A stretch of DNA of 64,000 nt from UKL13-3 sp040387195 (GTDB lineage: Bacteria > Bacteroidota > Bacteroidia > UKL13-3), in the NCBI GenBank assembly GCA_040387195.1, contig JAZKEF010000017.1:124001-188000 (forward strand), in the 5' to 3' direction. Below, one piece after another: positions 52,915 to 63,068 of the stretch (its first letter is position 1; each line of letters starts with the position of its first letter). The notes under the pieces are model-generated. The model did no database searches, had not been told where the DNA came from, and saw only the letters and a list, made by a program, of their open reading frames with translations. Made by a program: the position numbers and the translations under genes.

Positions 52915-54060
52915 TTACAATTTGAAAGGAACAATTGATTGAAGGTTTAATCCAACGCCCACTGATGCTACATTGTATGCTCCAAAAGTGTAGTCTCCGT
53001 GAATGGTTAATACCAATAATTTTAAACGAATACCTGCTGTAGCTCTGAATCCTGAGATGTCACCACTGATGCTAACAGGATCAGTAACATTCATCACTTT
53101 TGCCGGTTTCAGGAATGAAGGGTCGGTAGGGTCGGTTGCTGCAGCTTGATCATTTGGAACTGTAACTGGGTAGTCTCCTTTAAGATCTAAATCAGTTGTC
53201 GCTTTTTGGTAACCTAATCCAAGGTAAGGAGTCAACGGACCCAGTTTTTTAGAAACAATCACGTTCAAAGTCCAAGCACTTGAGTTCAATTCAATTTTTT
53301 GGTTGTCGTATGTTTTTCCGGGATTCGCGTTGTATATGTTCGGGTCACTTTCAGGTTTGATTGCATTGTCGCCTGTAAATCCAACTTCAGCACTCATGCT
53401 GGTATAACCAAACATGGCTGATAAGTCAAACGGCATTTCTTTCATACCCGGTATCCATTGTTTGAAATCGTGTTTAACAGCAAAACCGAATAATCCAACT
53501 TTAACATCACCTGCATTAACGGTAGGAATAAAACGAATGCCAACTTCTGTTCCAAATCCAACACCTACTGAAAACTGTGCTGTAGGAACGGCAAACATAT
53601 TTGCTCCTAAACCTGGAGGAAGGTTAAAGGTAGTCATAGCAGTATCATTTCCTGTAAATGGACTTTTTTCATATACACCTACTTTAGGTCCATCTTTATT
53701 TGTTCCGAAAATAGTCGGAGCTTCAGGATCTTCACCCGGCATCAAACGAATTTTTTGCAGTCCAAGTGATTGCACGTTGTAACTCAGGTCGGATGTAGGT
53801 GCAAAGGTTAAATTTCCTGAAATGGTAATGTCAAATCCCCCGATTCCGTGTGGTTTTGCGGTTTGAAACCAGCCTCCGTTTAATCCTGCTCCAAATGATT
53901 TAAGCATTGGCCCCATGTATGCATTCATTAAACTGTTTGCATCAGCGGTACCTGCTTTAATCAAAGCTCCGGCATCAGTTTGTGCCATGGATTGCAGCGT
54001 AAAGGTTGACAAGACGGTTGCCACAGCAAGCTGTCTAATTGTTTTGTAACTGTTTCTCAT
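52915..54060 (-). CDS. DUF6588-type outer-membrane-like protein
   Basis: The gene encodes 381 residues. It has a signal peptide (MRNSYKTIRQLAVATVLSTF, cleavage after SMA). The body is beta-rich with alternating aromatic/Gly strands (IGGFDITISGNLTFAPTSDL, VGVGFGTEVGIRFIPTVNAG, LTPYLGLGYQKATTDLDLK, IHGDYTFGAYNVASVGVGLN), as in outer-membrane barrels, and fits DUF6588 by general pattern. Function unknown. Confidence 0.75.
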   Translation of the reverse strand: MRNSYKTIRQLAVATVLSTFTLQSMAQTDAGALIKAGTADANSLMNAYMGPMLKSFGAGLNGGWFQTAKPHGIGGFDITISGNLTFAPTSDLSYNVQSLGLQKIRLMPGEDPEAPTIFGTNKDGPKVGVYEKSPFTGNDTAMTTFNLPPGLGANMFAVPTAQFSVGVGFGTEVGIRFIPTVNAGDVKVGLFGFAVKHDFKQWIPGMKEMPFDLSAMFGYTSMSAEVGFTGDNAIKPESDPNIYNANPGKTYDNQKIELNSSAWTLNVIVSKKLGPLTPYLGLGYQKATTDLDLKGDYPVTVPNDQAAATDPTDPSFLKPAKVMNVTDPVSISGDISGFRATAGIRLKLLVLTIHGDYTFGAYNVASVGVGLNLQSIVPFKL

Positions 54061-54200
54061 AGGTATTGGTTTAAAGTTTGTTTCGTATTCAAAAATAGTT
54101 TTAGGATTAGTAATTGCAAGTGGGTTTGGATAAAATACGCAGAATGTCGTAGAGATAACTCACCTGTTTTGCACATGGTTGATGTATTGTTTCTGCTTAG

Positions 54201-55238
54201 ATGCGTAGCATTCATAGATATATGATATGTTTGTTGCCTCAAAATTTACCCGTAAAAGTGTTTATAAATATATTCAGAAATAAGCATGTACAGTTCGTAT
54301 TACTCATAATTGCAGGTTGTTGGCTTATCTATCTCTCCATTCGAACCATCGATATCGAGGATCTTTGGAAGCGGATGGAAACAGGTAACTATCGGGTTGC
54401 ATTTCCGGTTATGATGGTTTCACTGACAGGCTACTTTTTCAGGTCAATGAGATGGAAACTCATTCTGAAAAATATGCACGAACCCGTTGCATTACCCGAT
54501 TTGTATGCCGCCCTGAGTATCGGGTATGCTGTTAATTTTGCAACTCCACGACTTGGCGAAATCAGCCGCTGCCTCATATTGCGCCAATCAGCGGGAGTCC
54601 CCATCGATAAAAGCCTGATCAGTGTATTCATTGAAAGGATGATTGATATTATATGTCTGGCCGCCATTGTGGCCATTGCCTCATGGATAAGTTTTGGTTC
54701 CCTTACTACTTTTTTGCAATCAGAAATCATAGAACCGCTTCTTAACAGTATCAGGAATAAACCCATACTTTTAATAATGACAAGTGCACTATTCATTCTC
54801 GCATTGGGTTATCTTGTCTATCGAAAGCTGAATACACATACCCGGGTAAAAATGATGGTTCAAAAAGGTTTAACGGCTTTTAAGGATGTGTTGCAAATGA
54901 AAGAGAAAAAAAGCTTTCTGCTGTATACCTTCATTATCTGGGGCTGCTATTTTCTGATGACCTACTTGTGGTTTGGTGTATTTGAAGAAACGGCCTCGCT
55001 GGGGTTGAGAGAAGCATTTGTGATTATGGCGGTTGGAAGTGTAGGGCGTTCTGTCCCTATTCAGGGTGGAGGTATGGGTGCATATCATTATTTAGTTAGC
55101 AACGTATTTGCTATCTTTGGAGTCTCATTATTAACGGGCAACGCCATGGCTTTTGTAATTCATGGTGCACAGATGGTCTTAACTCTTTTACTAGGCATTG
55201 CCGCCTGGATTTGGGTATTGGTAAAAACGGAAAAATGA
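54201..55238 (+). CDS. Flippase-like membrane protein (LPG synthase TM region family)
   Basis: The gene encodes 345 residues with eight or nine helices. Family signatures: YLSIRTIDIEDLWKRMETGN, GYFFRSMRWKLIL, YAVNFATPRLGEISRCLILR, ISVFIERMIDIICLAAIVAI and VGSVGRSVPIQGGGMGAYHY. Relatives move lipid-linked or phospholipid substrates. The start is uncertain: a TATGTTTG element at 54226-54233 lies inside the longest frame, so translation may begin later. The stop overlaps the next start (ATGA). Confidence 0.8.
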   Translation: MRSIHRYMICLLPQNLPVKVFINIFRNKHVQFVLLIIAGCWLIYLSIRTIDIEDLWKRMETGNYRVAFPVMMVSLTGYFFRSMRWKLILKNMHEPVALPDLYAALSIGYAVNFATPRLGEISRCLILRQSAGVPIDKSLISVFIERMIDIICLAAIVAIASWISFGSLTTFLQSEIIEPLLNSIRNKPILLIMTSALFILALGYLVYRKLNTHTRVKMMVQKGLTAFKDVLQMKEKKSFLLYTFIIWGCYFLMTYLWFGVFEETASLGLREAFVIMAVGSVGRSVPIQGGGMGAYHYLVSNVFAIFGVSLLTGNAMAFVIHGAQMVLTLLLGIAAWIWVLVKTEK

Positions 55239-56416
55239 ACAGAAAACTCTTTTATACGGTCATTGCAGTATGCATGCAAACTTCAGTATTTGCTCAGGTA
55301 ACCAAGGTAGGGAATGATACCTTGCTGGATGTTGCAAACTGGAATATTGAGTGGTTTGGGGATATAAGCAACGGACCATCGGATGAAGCATTGCAATATG
55401 CCAATGTGAAATCGGTACTAAAAAATACGGATATTGATGTGTGGGGACTGGAAGAAGTTTCGGATCCAACTACCTTCTCTACATTACTAGCCGATTTAGC
55501 TGTGTATGATGCAATCTCATCCACATTTTCACAAACACAAAAAACAGCACTTATCTGGAAAAAAAACAAGTTTGAGTTGGTAAGCTTTGGCAATGTATTA
55601 ACGCAATCGACTTATAGTTATGATTTTGCCGGTCGCCCGCCACTTGAGGTTGTGCTTGTGAGCAAGGATAATAACATTGCAGACACGCTTTATTTTTATG
55701 TGCTGCACCTGAAAGCAAATACCGGAAGTCAAACCGAAAAAGTGGCTTCCTATAACAGGCGTAAAAATGCAGCAGCACACCTTAAAACTTACCTTGATGC
55801 CAACAGGATGAATCAGAAGGTGTTTGTATTGGGCGATTGGAATGATGACCTGGATGAATCAATTGTGTATGATAACGGGAGCTATTTGCCTACTCCGTTT
55901 TCAAATTTCCTGAACGATACAGCACATTATTTTTATCCGAGTCTGAGGCTTACAATGACGGGTGGGAAATCAACTGCAAGTTATAATAATATGATTGATC
56001 ACCAGTTGATTACCAACTACCTGCGCGATTCGTTTTACATACCAAACTCATCATTGGTCATGATGGCAACTGCGGCTCAGGTGTCCGGTTATGCCAATAC
56101 TACCAGTGATCACTATCCGATATTGAGCCGCTATAATATGAAGCGCCAAGTTAAACCCGGGCCACCTCCAACAGGGTTAATAGATTTATCCGGTAACCTT
56201 ACAGTAAATATATTCCCTAATCCTGCAGCGTTCTCTATTCACATTGAAACAGCTGAACCATTAGCGCTGATTACGATGGTGAACAGCATAGGAGCAGTGG
56301 TGGCCGAAACCAGCAGTGCGGATATGGATGTAAGCAGTTTGCCCAATGGCCTTTACTTTCTACACGTTAGCGGTGCAGATGGGGTTGTAACCCGTAAGGT
56401 GGTTATTCAACACTAG
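55235..56416 (+). CDS. T9SS-sorted endonuclease/exonuclease/phosphatase-fold protein
   Basis: From the ATG at 55235 the protein has 393 residues with a signal peptide (MNRKLFYTVIAVCMQTSVFA). The EEP domain shows VANWNIEWFGD (Asn, Glu-like metal site), IDVWGLEEVSDP, VLHLKANTGS, VFVLGDWNDDLDES (GDxND) and TSDHYPILSRY (SDH). The last 75 residues (LTVNIFPNPAAFSIHIETAE...GLYFLHVSGADGVVTRKVV) are a type A sorting domain. It is probably a secreted DNase or phosphodiesterase. It overlaps the flippase gene by 4 bp. Confidence 0.85.
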   Translation: MNRKLFYTVIAVCMQTSVFAQVTKVGNDTLLDVANWNIEWFGDISNGPSDEALQYANVKSVLKNTDIDVWGLEEVSDPTTFSTLLADLAVYDAISSTFSQTQKTALIWKKNKFELVSFGNVLTQSTYSYDFAGRPPLEVVLVSKDNNIADTLYFYVLHLKANTGSQTEKVASYNRRKNAAAHLKTYLDANRMNQKVFVLGDWNDDLDESIVYDNGSYLPTPFSNFLNDTAHYFYPSLRLTMTGGKSTASYNNMIDHQLITNYLRDSFYIPNSSLVMMATAAQVSGYANTTSDHYPILSRYNMKRQVKPGPPPTGLIDLSGNLTVNIFPNPAAFSIHIETAEPLALITMVNSIGAVVAETSSADMDVSSLPNGLYFLHVSGADGVVTRKVVIQH

Positions 56417-56419
56417 TTT

Positions 56420-59335
56420 TTAGCGAACAAGTGTAATGCTTCCGTTTTGAGCGAAGGATTCGCCAGCAGTTCCTTTACAGGTAAGTACATAAAAATACAC
56501 TCCAACCGGTACATCCTTGCCATTCCAGGCTTCGGCAAGATTGGTGGTTTCAAACACCAGCTGTCCCCAACGGTTGTAGATTTTAAAATCGGTAGTAACA
56601 ATATTGATGTAATCGGGAATGATCTGATCGTTGAACCCGTCATCGTTTGGAGAAAATACATTGGGAATTTTTACGGATGAAGGACAACTGTTTCCAACCA
56701 TAATAACGGTATTGTTCCTGCAATTGTTGGTATCGATTACACTCAGGTGAACAGCCCCATACCGGGTGATCGTGTATGTGCTCGATGTATCCGAATGGTT
56801 CCACAGGTAATGCGCGTAACTTGCTTCTGTTTCAAGCGGAATGTTCAATTCACAGGTTTCTATTTTTTCTTTAACAAGAATAACAGGACGCGGACGGGAG
56901 ATGAGGGTAGCAGTATCGGCATGTACGCAATTATAACTATCAATGACAGATACCCAGTATTTACCCGATTTGTCAATTACAAGGCTGTTGCCCGATGAGC
57001 CATCACTCCAGCTAAAGGATTTGAGCAGCGGATTGGCCTGCAACCTGAATACAGAGTCTGAACATATTACAGCTTTATGGTGGTCGAGGATAAGTGGAGT
57101 AGGGAAGTTGTAGAGGTTAAAACTGTCGGTACTGTAGCAATGTTCGGCATTGGTTACTTTCACGCTGTAAAAACCGGGTTTTGTTTTTATAAGTATGTGT
57201 GCCGTATCTCCCGTATTCCACATCACCGAATTATCGGGATTTGCAGCATCAATGGCTACAGGTGTGCCTTTGCAAACAGTAGTATCATTGCGCAGGGAAA
57301 CTGTTGGACGGGGTTTGGCATAAAATGTAATGGAATCAATATTGGTACAATATCCCTTATCGGTTTTAAGCCAGTATGTACCGGGTTGGTTTATCACTAT
57401 AAACGAATCAGAAACACCGGTGCTCCAAGCAAAACTGTCAAGATTATGCGGAGAAGTGGTTAACACAATGGTGCTGTTGAAACAGTCGCTCACATCCTCA
57501 CCGAATGAAAAAGGGACTTTAAGCTGTGTATGAATCTCAATGGTATCGCCCGACCAACAGGTGTTGTTTTCGGTTCGAACTGCAAAAATGCCCGGTGAAT
57601 CTATTTGAATGGTAGCTGTACTATCTCCCGTGTTCCAAGTAAATTTTTTGGCATAAGGTGAAACGGCCTTTAAGTGATAAAGAGGATCTATACATACATT
57701 GGTATCATTGCCAAGGTTAACCAACGGCACCTTGTCTATCCTTACAGTTATGGAATCTTTGGTTATGCAGCCGCTTTTGGTTTGGGTAATGGTATAAGTG
57801 GAATTATTATAGGCTGCAATATCTCTGGTAGCGTCTCCAGTATTCCACAGGTATGAAGTGGCACCGGGATCTCCGCTAATAATCAGCAGGGTGTTTTCGC
57901 AGGCAGCCGTATCTCTGGTAGGTTTTAATGGTCCTTCCAACTGAATCTTAACGGTATCTTTTACACTGCACAAGCCATCGGTTACCGTTACCCAATATTT
58001 CTCGCGTGCCGATGTGTAAATAGTAGCGGTAGTATCTCCGGTATTCCATTTATATTTTGTTGCATCATGCGTAGTAGCATTCAGTAAAAAATGCGCTTGT
58101 CGGCACAGAGCGGTGTCGGGTCGTAAAATCAGAGTGTCCATTGTTGATTTGAATACCAAAATGGTATCATAACCGGAACAGCTAAAGTCGGTTACTTTTA
58201 CAATGAAAAAATCCTGCGTGGTGGCTGTATACGTAGGACTGTTTCCAACACCGAAGTTCAGACCGGAGGCGAAAATGTACCAATTGTAAGTATAAAAACT
58301 TTTGCTGTTTTTGGATTGCAATTTTATGTTGCGGTTAAAACAAATGGTTGTGTCGGGACCAAGATCTACAATGGGTTTACTGTTGCTCGAAATAATGATG
58401 GTGTCATAATTAACACATTGGGTATTCGACATCCTCACCCAATATTTTCCGGTATCGGATATGGTAATTACCGGGAATATTGCACCGCCTTTCCAAAGAT
58501 AATTTGTGGCTTGGGTGTTTGTTGCATTCAATGATTTGGTGAATGAACTGTACTTACAGAATGTGGAATCGGGACCCAGAATATTTTCAACCACATTGTC
58601 GAATGTTGAACAGGAATCAATTAAAGCAACATCATCAATATAATAATACGCCTGATCGGCCTGTGATCCGTTAATGCTCAATACCTGGTCAATTCCCTCC
58701 GGCCCGAAACGTCCAATGGTAAGATACTTTTCACCTCCGGTTGCAATAAAACTACCCGATACTTTAGTCCAGTTTACCCTATCGGTAATATAAACCGCAG
58801 ATTCAATTTGCGGAGTAACGCTAATCTCATTTGAATCATTTCTGGAAATGGCAGTGGTAGTAAAAGCTGCACCCATGTTTTTAACGGCATAACCCAATAA
58901 GCCGCTATCCGCCCTAGAGAGGTACATTTCAAAATAATAACGCCTGCCGGCTTTCAGCTTGTGCAACAATTCGGTTTGGATGTATTCCCTGCGAAACCCG
59001 GGATCTGTTCCCGGAACAGGCGCCCGGTATGCACACAACCCCATGTAGCCATCTCCTTGATATGGCATACGAACACCAACCCAGTTAGCTGGAACTGAAA
59101 GTCCGGTATATTTAGGACTGCATTTATTGTAATACAAACTTTTGCCGTGAGTCGGACGTTTCCATCCATCAGCATATGAAACCACATCGTTTGAATCGGT
59201 AACGTATAACGGACATTGGCGGTAGTTTTCGAAGTTTCCGTTAATCACCAGATTTGCCTGAGCACAGGAATCCTTTGAAATGAAGAATCCCCCAATTAAG
59301 CCTATAAAAAATACTATTTTAAAGGTTTTGTTCAT
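56420..59335 (-). CDS. Repeat-built surface protein with T9SS type B sorting domain (A)
   Basis: The gene encodes 971 residues with a signal peptide (MNKTFKIVFFIGLIGGFFIS). Residues 28-250 form a jelly-roll-like module (NLVINGNFENYRQCP, YYFEMYLSRADSG, YYIDDVALIDSC). About eight or nine repeats of roughly 75 residues follow, each of the form DLGPDTxxC...YxWNTGDTTATI...GxYWVxV...CxxxDSIxI. The final 90 residues (VKIPNVFSPNDDGFNDQIIP, YNRWGQLVFET, GSITLVR) are the type B sorting domain. It is probably an adhesin; convergent with the EEP gene. Confidence 0.9.
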   Translation of the reverse strand: MNKTFKIVFFIGLIGGFFISKDSCAQANLVINGNFENYRQCPLYVTDSNDVVSYADGWKRPTHGKSLYYNKCSPKYTGLSVPANWVGVRMPYQGDGYMGLCAYRAPVPGTDPGFRREYIQTELLHKLKAGRRYYFEMYLSRADSGLLGYAVKNMGAAFTTTAISRNDSNEISVTPQIESAVYITDRVNWTKVSGSFIATGGEKYLTIGRFGPEGIDQVLSINGSQADQAYYYIDDVALIDSCSTFDNVVENILGPDSTFCKYSSFTKSLNATNTQATNYLWKGGAIFPVITISDTGKYWVRMSNTQCVNYDTIIISSNSKPIVDLGPDTTICFNRNIKLQSKNSKSFYTYNWYIFASGLNFGVGNSPTYTATTQDFFIVKVTDFSCSGYDTILVFKSTMDTLILRPDTALCRQAHFLLNATTHDATKYKWNTGDTTATIYTSAREKYWVTVTDGLCSVKDTVKIQLEGPLKPTRDTAACENTLLIISGDPGATSYLWNTGDATRDIAAYNNSTYTITQTKSGCITKDSITVRIDKVPLVNLGNDTNVCIDPLYHLKAVSPYAKKFTWNTGDSTATIQIDSPGIFAVRTENNTCWSGDTIEIHTQLKVPFSFGEDVSDCFNSTIVLTTSPHNLDSFAWSTGVSDSFIVINQPGTYWLKTDKGYCTNIDSITFYAKPRPTVSLRNDTTVCKGTPVAIDAANPDNSVMWNTGDTAHILIKTKPGFYSVKVTNAEHCYSTDSFNLYNFPTPLILDHHKAVICSDSVFRLQANPLLKSFSWSDGSSGNSLVIDKSGKYWVSVIDSYNCVHADTATLISRPRPVILVKEKIETCELNIPLETEASYAHYLWNHSDTSSTYTITRYGAVHLSVIDTNNCRNNTVIMVGNSCPSSVKIPNVFSPNDDGFNDQIIPDYINIVTTDFKIYNRWGQLVFETTNLAEAWNGKDVPVGVYFYVLTCKGTAGESFAQNGSITLVR

Positions 59336-59353
59336 TGTTAGTGTGCTGCAATA

Positions 59354-59761
59354 TTATTGTTCAATCGGCATCCCTTCGTTTGCCCATCGTTTTATTCCTC
59401 CATCCAGATCCACCACTTTGCGGAATCCTTTCTGTTGCATGATCACTGCCGCATTAGCGCTTCTGCGTCCCGAAGCACAATATACATACACCGTGGTGTT
59501 CGTATCAAGCTTCAAAATTTCTGCATCAAACGAATCACCGGAAATATCAGCAAGAATGGCGTTTGTTAAATGTCCCTTTTCCCATTCAGCAGGAGTGCGC
59601 ACGTCAAGCAACACTCCTTTTTCGGTGTTCAGTTGTTGGGTAAACTCTTTGGGAGAAGCAAGCACAATGCTACCACCACCGTTGTTTGTGTGAGATTGTT
59701 TTTGTGAACATCCGGTGAGTGCGTATAAAGTTGAAATAAAAAAAAGTAAAAATTTAACCAT
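59354..59761 (-). CDS. Rhodanese-domain lipoprotein
   Basis: The gene encodes 135 residues. Lipoprotein signal MVKFLLFFISTLYALTGCSQ. Rhodanese domain from about residue 30: VLLDVRTPAEWEKGHLTNAI and active-site loop VYVYCASGRRSANAA (catalytic Cys), closing VVDLDGGIKRWANEGMPIEQ. It probably handles sulfane sulfur in the periplasm. It lies between two T9SS type B genes on the same strand. Confidence 0.9.
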   Translation of the reverse strand: MVKFLLFFISTLYALTGCSQKQSHTNNGGGSIVLASPKEFTQQLNTEKGVLLDVRTPAEWEKGHLTNAILADISGDSFDAEILKLDTNTTVYVYCASGRRSANAAVIMQQKGFRKVVDLDGGIKRWANEGMPIEQ

Positions 59762-59944
59762 TATTTAAACATTGTTTCAATAGTACTGTTGGTTGAATTT
59801 GATTTATCAAAGCGCTCATCAGTAATGTTGTAAATATACACATCAGGTTGAATAATCATACGATTTTCTCATTCCGCCACCCCTAATGAATAATTGTTAT
59901 TTAACGCTGCATAAGCACCATTAATCATATTTCACAGGGTGGTC

Positions 59945-62900
59945 TTATTTCAGGAGGGTCACGTTACCACTTTTGGTATGCGTTTCGTCATCCATGCCGG
60001 TATAGGTAACCATATACACATACATATCCAGATTCAGCACCGAACCGTTTACCATTCCCGTCCATCCGGTTTTCATATCGGTAGTCTCAAATAAAAGCTG
60101 TCCCCAACGGTCGTACACTTTAAATATGGCAGCTTTGATATTGCGGTAGGAAGGTATAAAAACTTCGTTGGTAAAATCATTGTTGGGTGTAAAGGCATTG
60201 GGCACATGCAACATGCCCGGACATCTGTTGATAATTTCGGAAGAGTCGGAATTGCTGCAATCATTGCTGTCGGTAACCTCTACCGTATACACGCCATATT
60301 GTTTGGCTCTGAAGGCTGTGTCAATTGAGCCATCCTGCCAAAGGTATTGTTTAAATGCACCGGGATAAAGCAAGGTGTCGGGGTCACATATTTTCATCAA
60401 GTGTACCATCTTTAAAACAGGCTTTTCTTTCACTTCCAATAGCATGTTATCTGTTGCAGTGCACCCGTTTGCATCAGTTACTGCTACACTGTATTGTCCA
60501 TTTTCTTTGGTTTGTATAAATGAAGCGGTACTACCGGTGCTCCATGTATAACTTACAAATCCTACACCGGCATTTAACAGGTAATAGCTATCTCTGCACG
60601 TAAAGGTATCCTTTCCTAAATCAACAACCGGTGAAGTAAAGGTATCAAGCACAATCGAATCGGTTGTAGTGCAAAGGTTACTATTGCTTACAGCGACCCA
60701 AAAAATTCCGGGGGCATTTACAGTAATTGTTTGTGAAGTGGAGTCGTTGTTCCACAGGTAAACCGAACCGTCATTCTGTGCCGTTAAAAGCAGGGATGTT
60801 TCCTTGCAGAGTTGTTTGTCGGCACCAATATTTACTATCGGAACCGGAAGTTGCCCGATAACGATGGTATCGGAGGCATTACATACACTTCGTTTGATTT
60901 TCACCCAATACGTACCGGCCAGGGTTACCTGGAATGTATTTGCCGAAGAGCCATCCTGCCATAAATAAGTATCTGCTGTTGGTCCGGTTAAGGTCAATGG
61001 TGTATTCAAGCAATAATCTTTATCCGGCCCGAGAGAAAAGGTTGGTTTTGGAAAGGTGAACACCTGAACAGAATCGGCAACAGTACAAGCGCCCTTGGTT
61101 ACTTCCACTTTATATTTTCCTCCTCCCGATGTTTTGAATGTAGCCAACGTTGATCCGTCATGCCATTTATACGTAGCACCTAATACAGAAGCATTCAGGG
61201 TGATTACACTGTCGCTGCAAACAAATGGGTTCGATCCCAGATCAAACACAGGAGGTGCCTGTTGGTTGAGTCGGAAAGTATCAGCAACAGAACAACCATT
61301 GTTGGTAACCATAACCCAGTAATTATCCGGAATGGAAAGTAAAACCTGTTGGGTATTTGATCCGTTGCTCCAAAGATAAGTTGCTCCGGAATTTTGAGCA
61401 TCAACCAGCAATCCATTGCTGGAGCAGGTATACAAATCGGCCGGGAAGTTGAGCACCGGACCTACTTTGGCGGTTATCGTAATGCTGTCTCTCTGAATAC
61501 AACTTCCCAGTGAAGCATCTACCCAAAAAATTCCTGCTGTATCGGTGATGATGGATGGTGTAGTTAAACCATTCACCCAAACATAACTTGTGGCTTGGGC
61601 ACTATCGGCAACAAGCCTGGTGGGATGTCCCTTGCAAATAAGAGAATCGGGACCAAGAGAAAAATCCCTGAGTGCAGTACGGTGTACCCCAAGTGTATCT
61701 ATGTTCCTGCATCCTTTGTTGTTTACTTCAAGCCAGAATGTTCCCGGTGTATCGGTTGTAATAGTGGCTGTTGTATTGCCCGTATTCCACTTATAAGTGG
61801 AATCGAGGGTAGAGGAGGAGAGTGTGAGTGTCTGGTTTTTACACAGAATACGGTCGGGGCCCAAATTGACAGGTGGTTTGGCCGCAACCGAAACAGTAAT
61901 GGAATCGATTGCGCGGCAACCGGCATTAATGGTAAGCAACCAGTAGATACCGGATTGTGTGACCGTTCGGAAAGGACCAATAACCGTATTGTCATCCCAG
62001 GCATAAAAAACACTTCCAATATTTTTTCCCAATGTAAGCGACTGGCCGGTGCACAATGTTGTGTCTGGCCCCAGGTCCACTTTGGGCAACGGTCTGTATA
62101 CTACATTAATGGTGTCGTAACGGATGCACATGCCCGAAGTTATTTTTACCCAATACGTTCCTGATTTATTAATATCCAGGTAAGGTTGTGTAGTGCCGTT
62201 GTTCCATAAATAACTTAGTCCGTTTGGTGTTGCTGCATTCAATCTTGTGATGGTGGTAGAATCGGCACATATCGACATATTCGGGCCCAGTATATCACTT
62301 GGAATATTACAATTATCGCCCAGGTACACATCATCAACATAATACCAGGCCGAATTCACGAAGGTAGGATTGCCATCGGGAACAGGGGTGTAATCAGCCA
62401 AACTGTATGGTGCAAAACTACCAATGGTAATCCATTCTTCTCCTCCCGAAGCCGTATATGATCCCGATACCTGCACCCAATTTGATTTATCTGTAATATA
62501 AGTTGGGGTAATAATTTGTGGTGAAAAAGGTTTGATAAATGTAGAGGAATTGGTGGTTGTTGTATTGGAGAAATACACACCAATTTTATTATGAGCCACG
62601 GTACTGATATCCGACAAACTCAGGTACATTTCGAAATAATACGTTCTTCCTCCGACCAACGGAGCAACCAAGTGATTCACAATATACCCGCGGCTACAAA
62701 TGGCACATTGGGGTAAAAAGGACAATGCATAAGCTACTCCGGTGCGTGCAGGCTGATTGCCAAATACATTTGTGGGGACACCATAGTTGGGACTTGAGGC
62801 GCATGCGTTGAAATAAGCTACACCGTTCAGTGTTCCGTTATATCCACTGAACCAGTTGTTGGCAAGTGTTATCTGGCTGTTCACGTTGGGGCACGCAGAT

Positions 62901-62998
62901 TTATCCTCAAAGCTTCCGTTTTGAACGAGGTTTTGTGACATAGAAGTGCATGGGGCAGCTACACTCAGAAGTACTAAAATCCTGAGCAGGTATTTCAT
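59945..62998 (-). CDS. Repeat-built surface protein with T9SS type B sorting domain (B)
   Basis: The gene encodes 1017 residues with a signal peptide (MKYLLRILVLLSVAAPCTSM). The N-terminal module (NLVQNGSFEDKSACPNVNSQ, YYFEMYLSLSDIS, YYVDDVYLGDNCN) matches protein A. Ten repeats follow, with starts ILGPNMSIC, DLGPDTTLC, NLGPDRILC, SLGPDSLIC, NFPADLYTC, DLGSNPFVC, SLGPDKDYC, NIGADKQLC, DLGKDTFTC and KMVHLMKIC. The end LHVPNAFTPNNDFTNEVFIP, YDRWGQLLFET and GNVTLLK is the type B sorting domain. A -7-like TATCTTAG lies close upstream. Confidence 0.9.
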   Translation of the reverse strand: MKYLLRILVLLSVAAPCTSMSQNLVQNGSFEDKSACPNVNSQITLANNWFSGYNGTLNGVAYFNACASSPNYGVPTNVFGNQPARTGVAYALSFLPQCAICSRGYIVNHLVAPLVGGRTYYFEMYLSLSDISTVAHNKIGVYFSNTTTTNSSTFIKPFSPQIITPTYITDKSNWVQVSGSYTASGGEEWITIGSFAPYSLADYTPVPDGNPTFVNSAWYYVDDVYLGDNCNIPSDILGPNMSICADSTTITRLNAATPNGLSYLWNNGTTQPYLDINKSGTYWVKITSGMCIRYDTINVVYRPLPKVDLGPDTTLCTGQSLTLGKNIGSVFYAWDDNTVIGPFRTVTQSGIYWLLTINAGCRAIDSITVSVAAKPPVNLGPDRILCKNQTLTLSSSTLDSTYKWNTGNTTATITTDTPGTFWLEVNNKGCRNIDTLGVHRTALRDFSLGPDSLICKGHPTRLVADSAQATSYVWVNGLTTPSIITDTAGIFWVDASLGSCIQRDSITITAKVGPVLNFPADLYTCSSNGLLVDAQNSGATYLWSNGSNTQQVLLSIPDNYWVMVTNNGCSVADTFRLNQQAPPVFDLGSNPFVCSDSVITLNASVLGATYKWHDGSTLATFKTSGGGKYKVEVTKGACTVADSVQVFTFPKPTFSLGPDKDYCLNTPLTLTGPTADTYLWQDGSSANTFQVTLAGTYWVKIKRSVCNASDTIVIGQLPVPIVNIGADKQLCKETSLLLTAQNDGSVYLWNNDSTSQTITVNAPGIFWVAVSNSNLCTTTDSIVLDTFTSPVVDLGKDTFTCRDSYYLLNAGVGFVSYTWSTGSTASFIQTKENGQYSVAVTDANGCTATDNMLLEVKEKPVLKMVHLMKICDPDTLLYPGAFKQYLWQDGSIDTAFRAKQYGVYTVEVTDSNDCSNSDSSEIINRCPGMLHVPNAFTPNNDFTNEVFIPSYRNIKAAIFKVYDRWGQLLFETTDMKTGWTGMVNGSVLNLDMYVYMVTYTGMDDETHTKSGNVTLLK

Positions 62999-63068
62999 TT
63001 ACCTTGCTAAGATACATTTTTTTTAAAATTTCTGCTTTTCAAGTGGAAATGGGTATTTTAGCACACTC

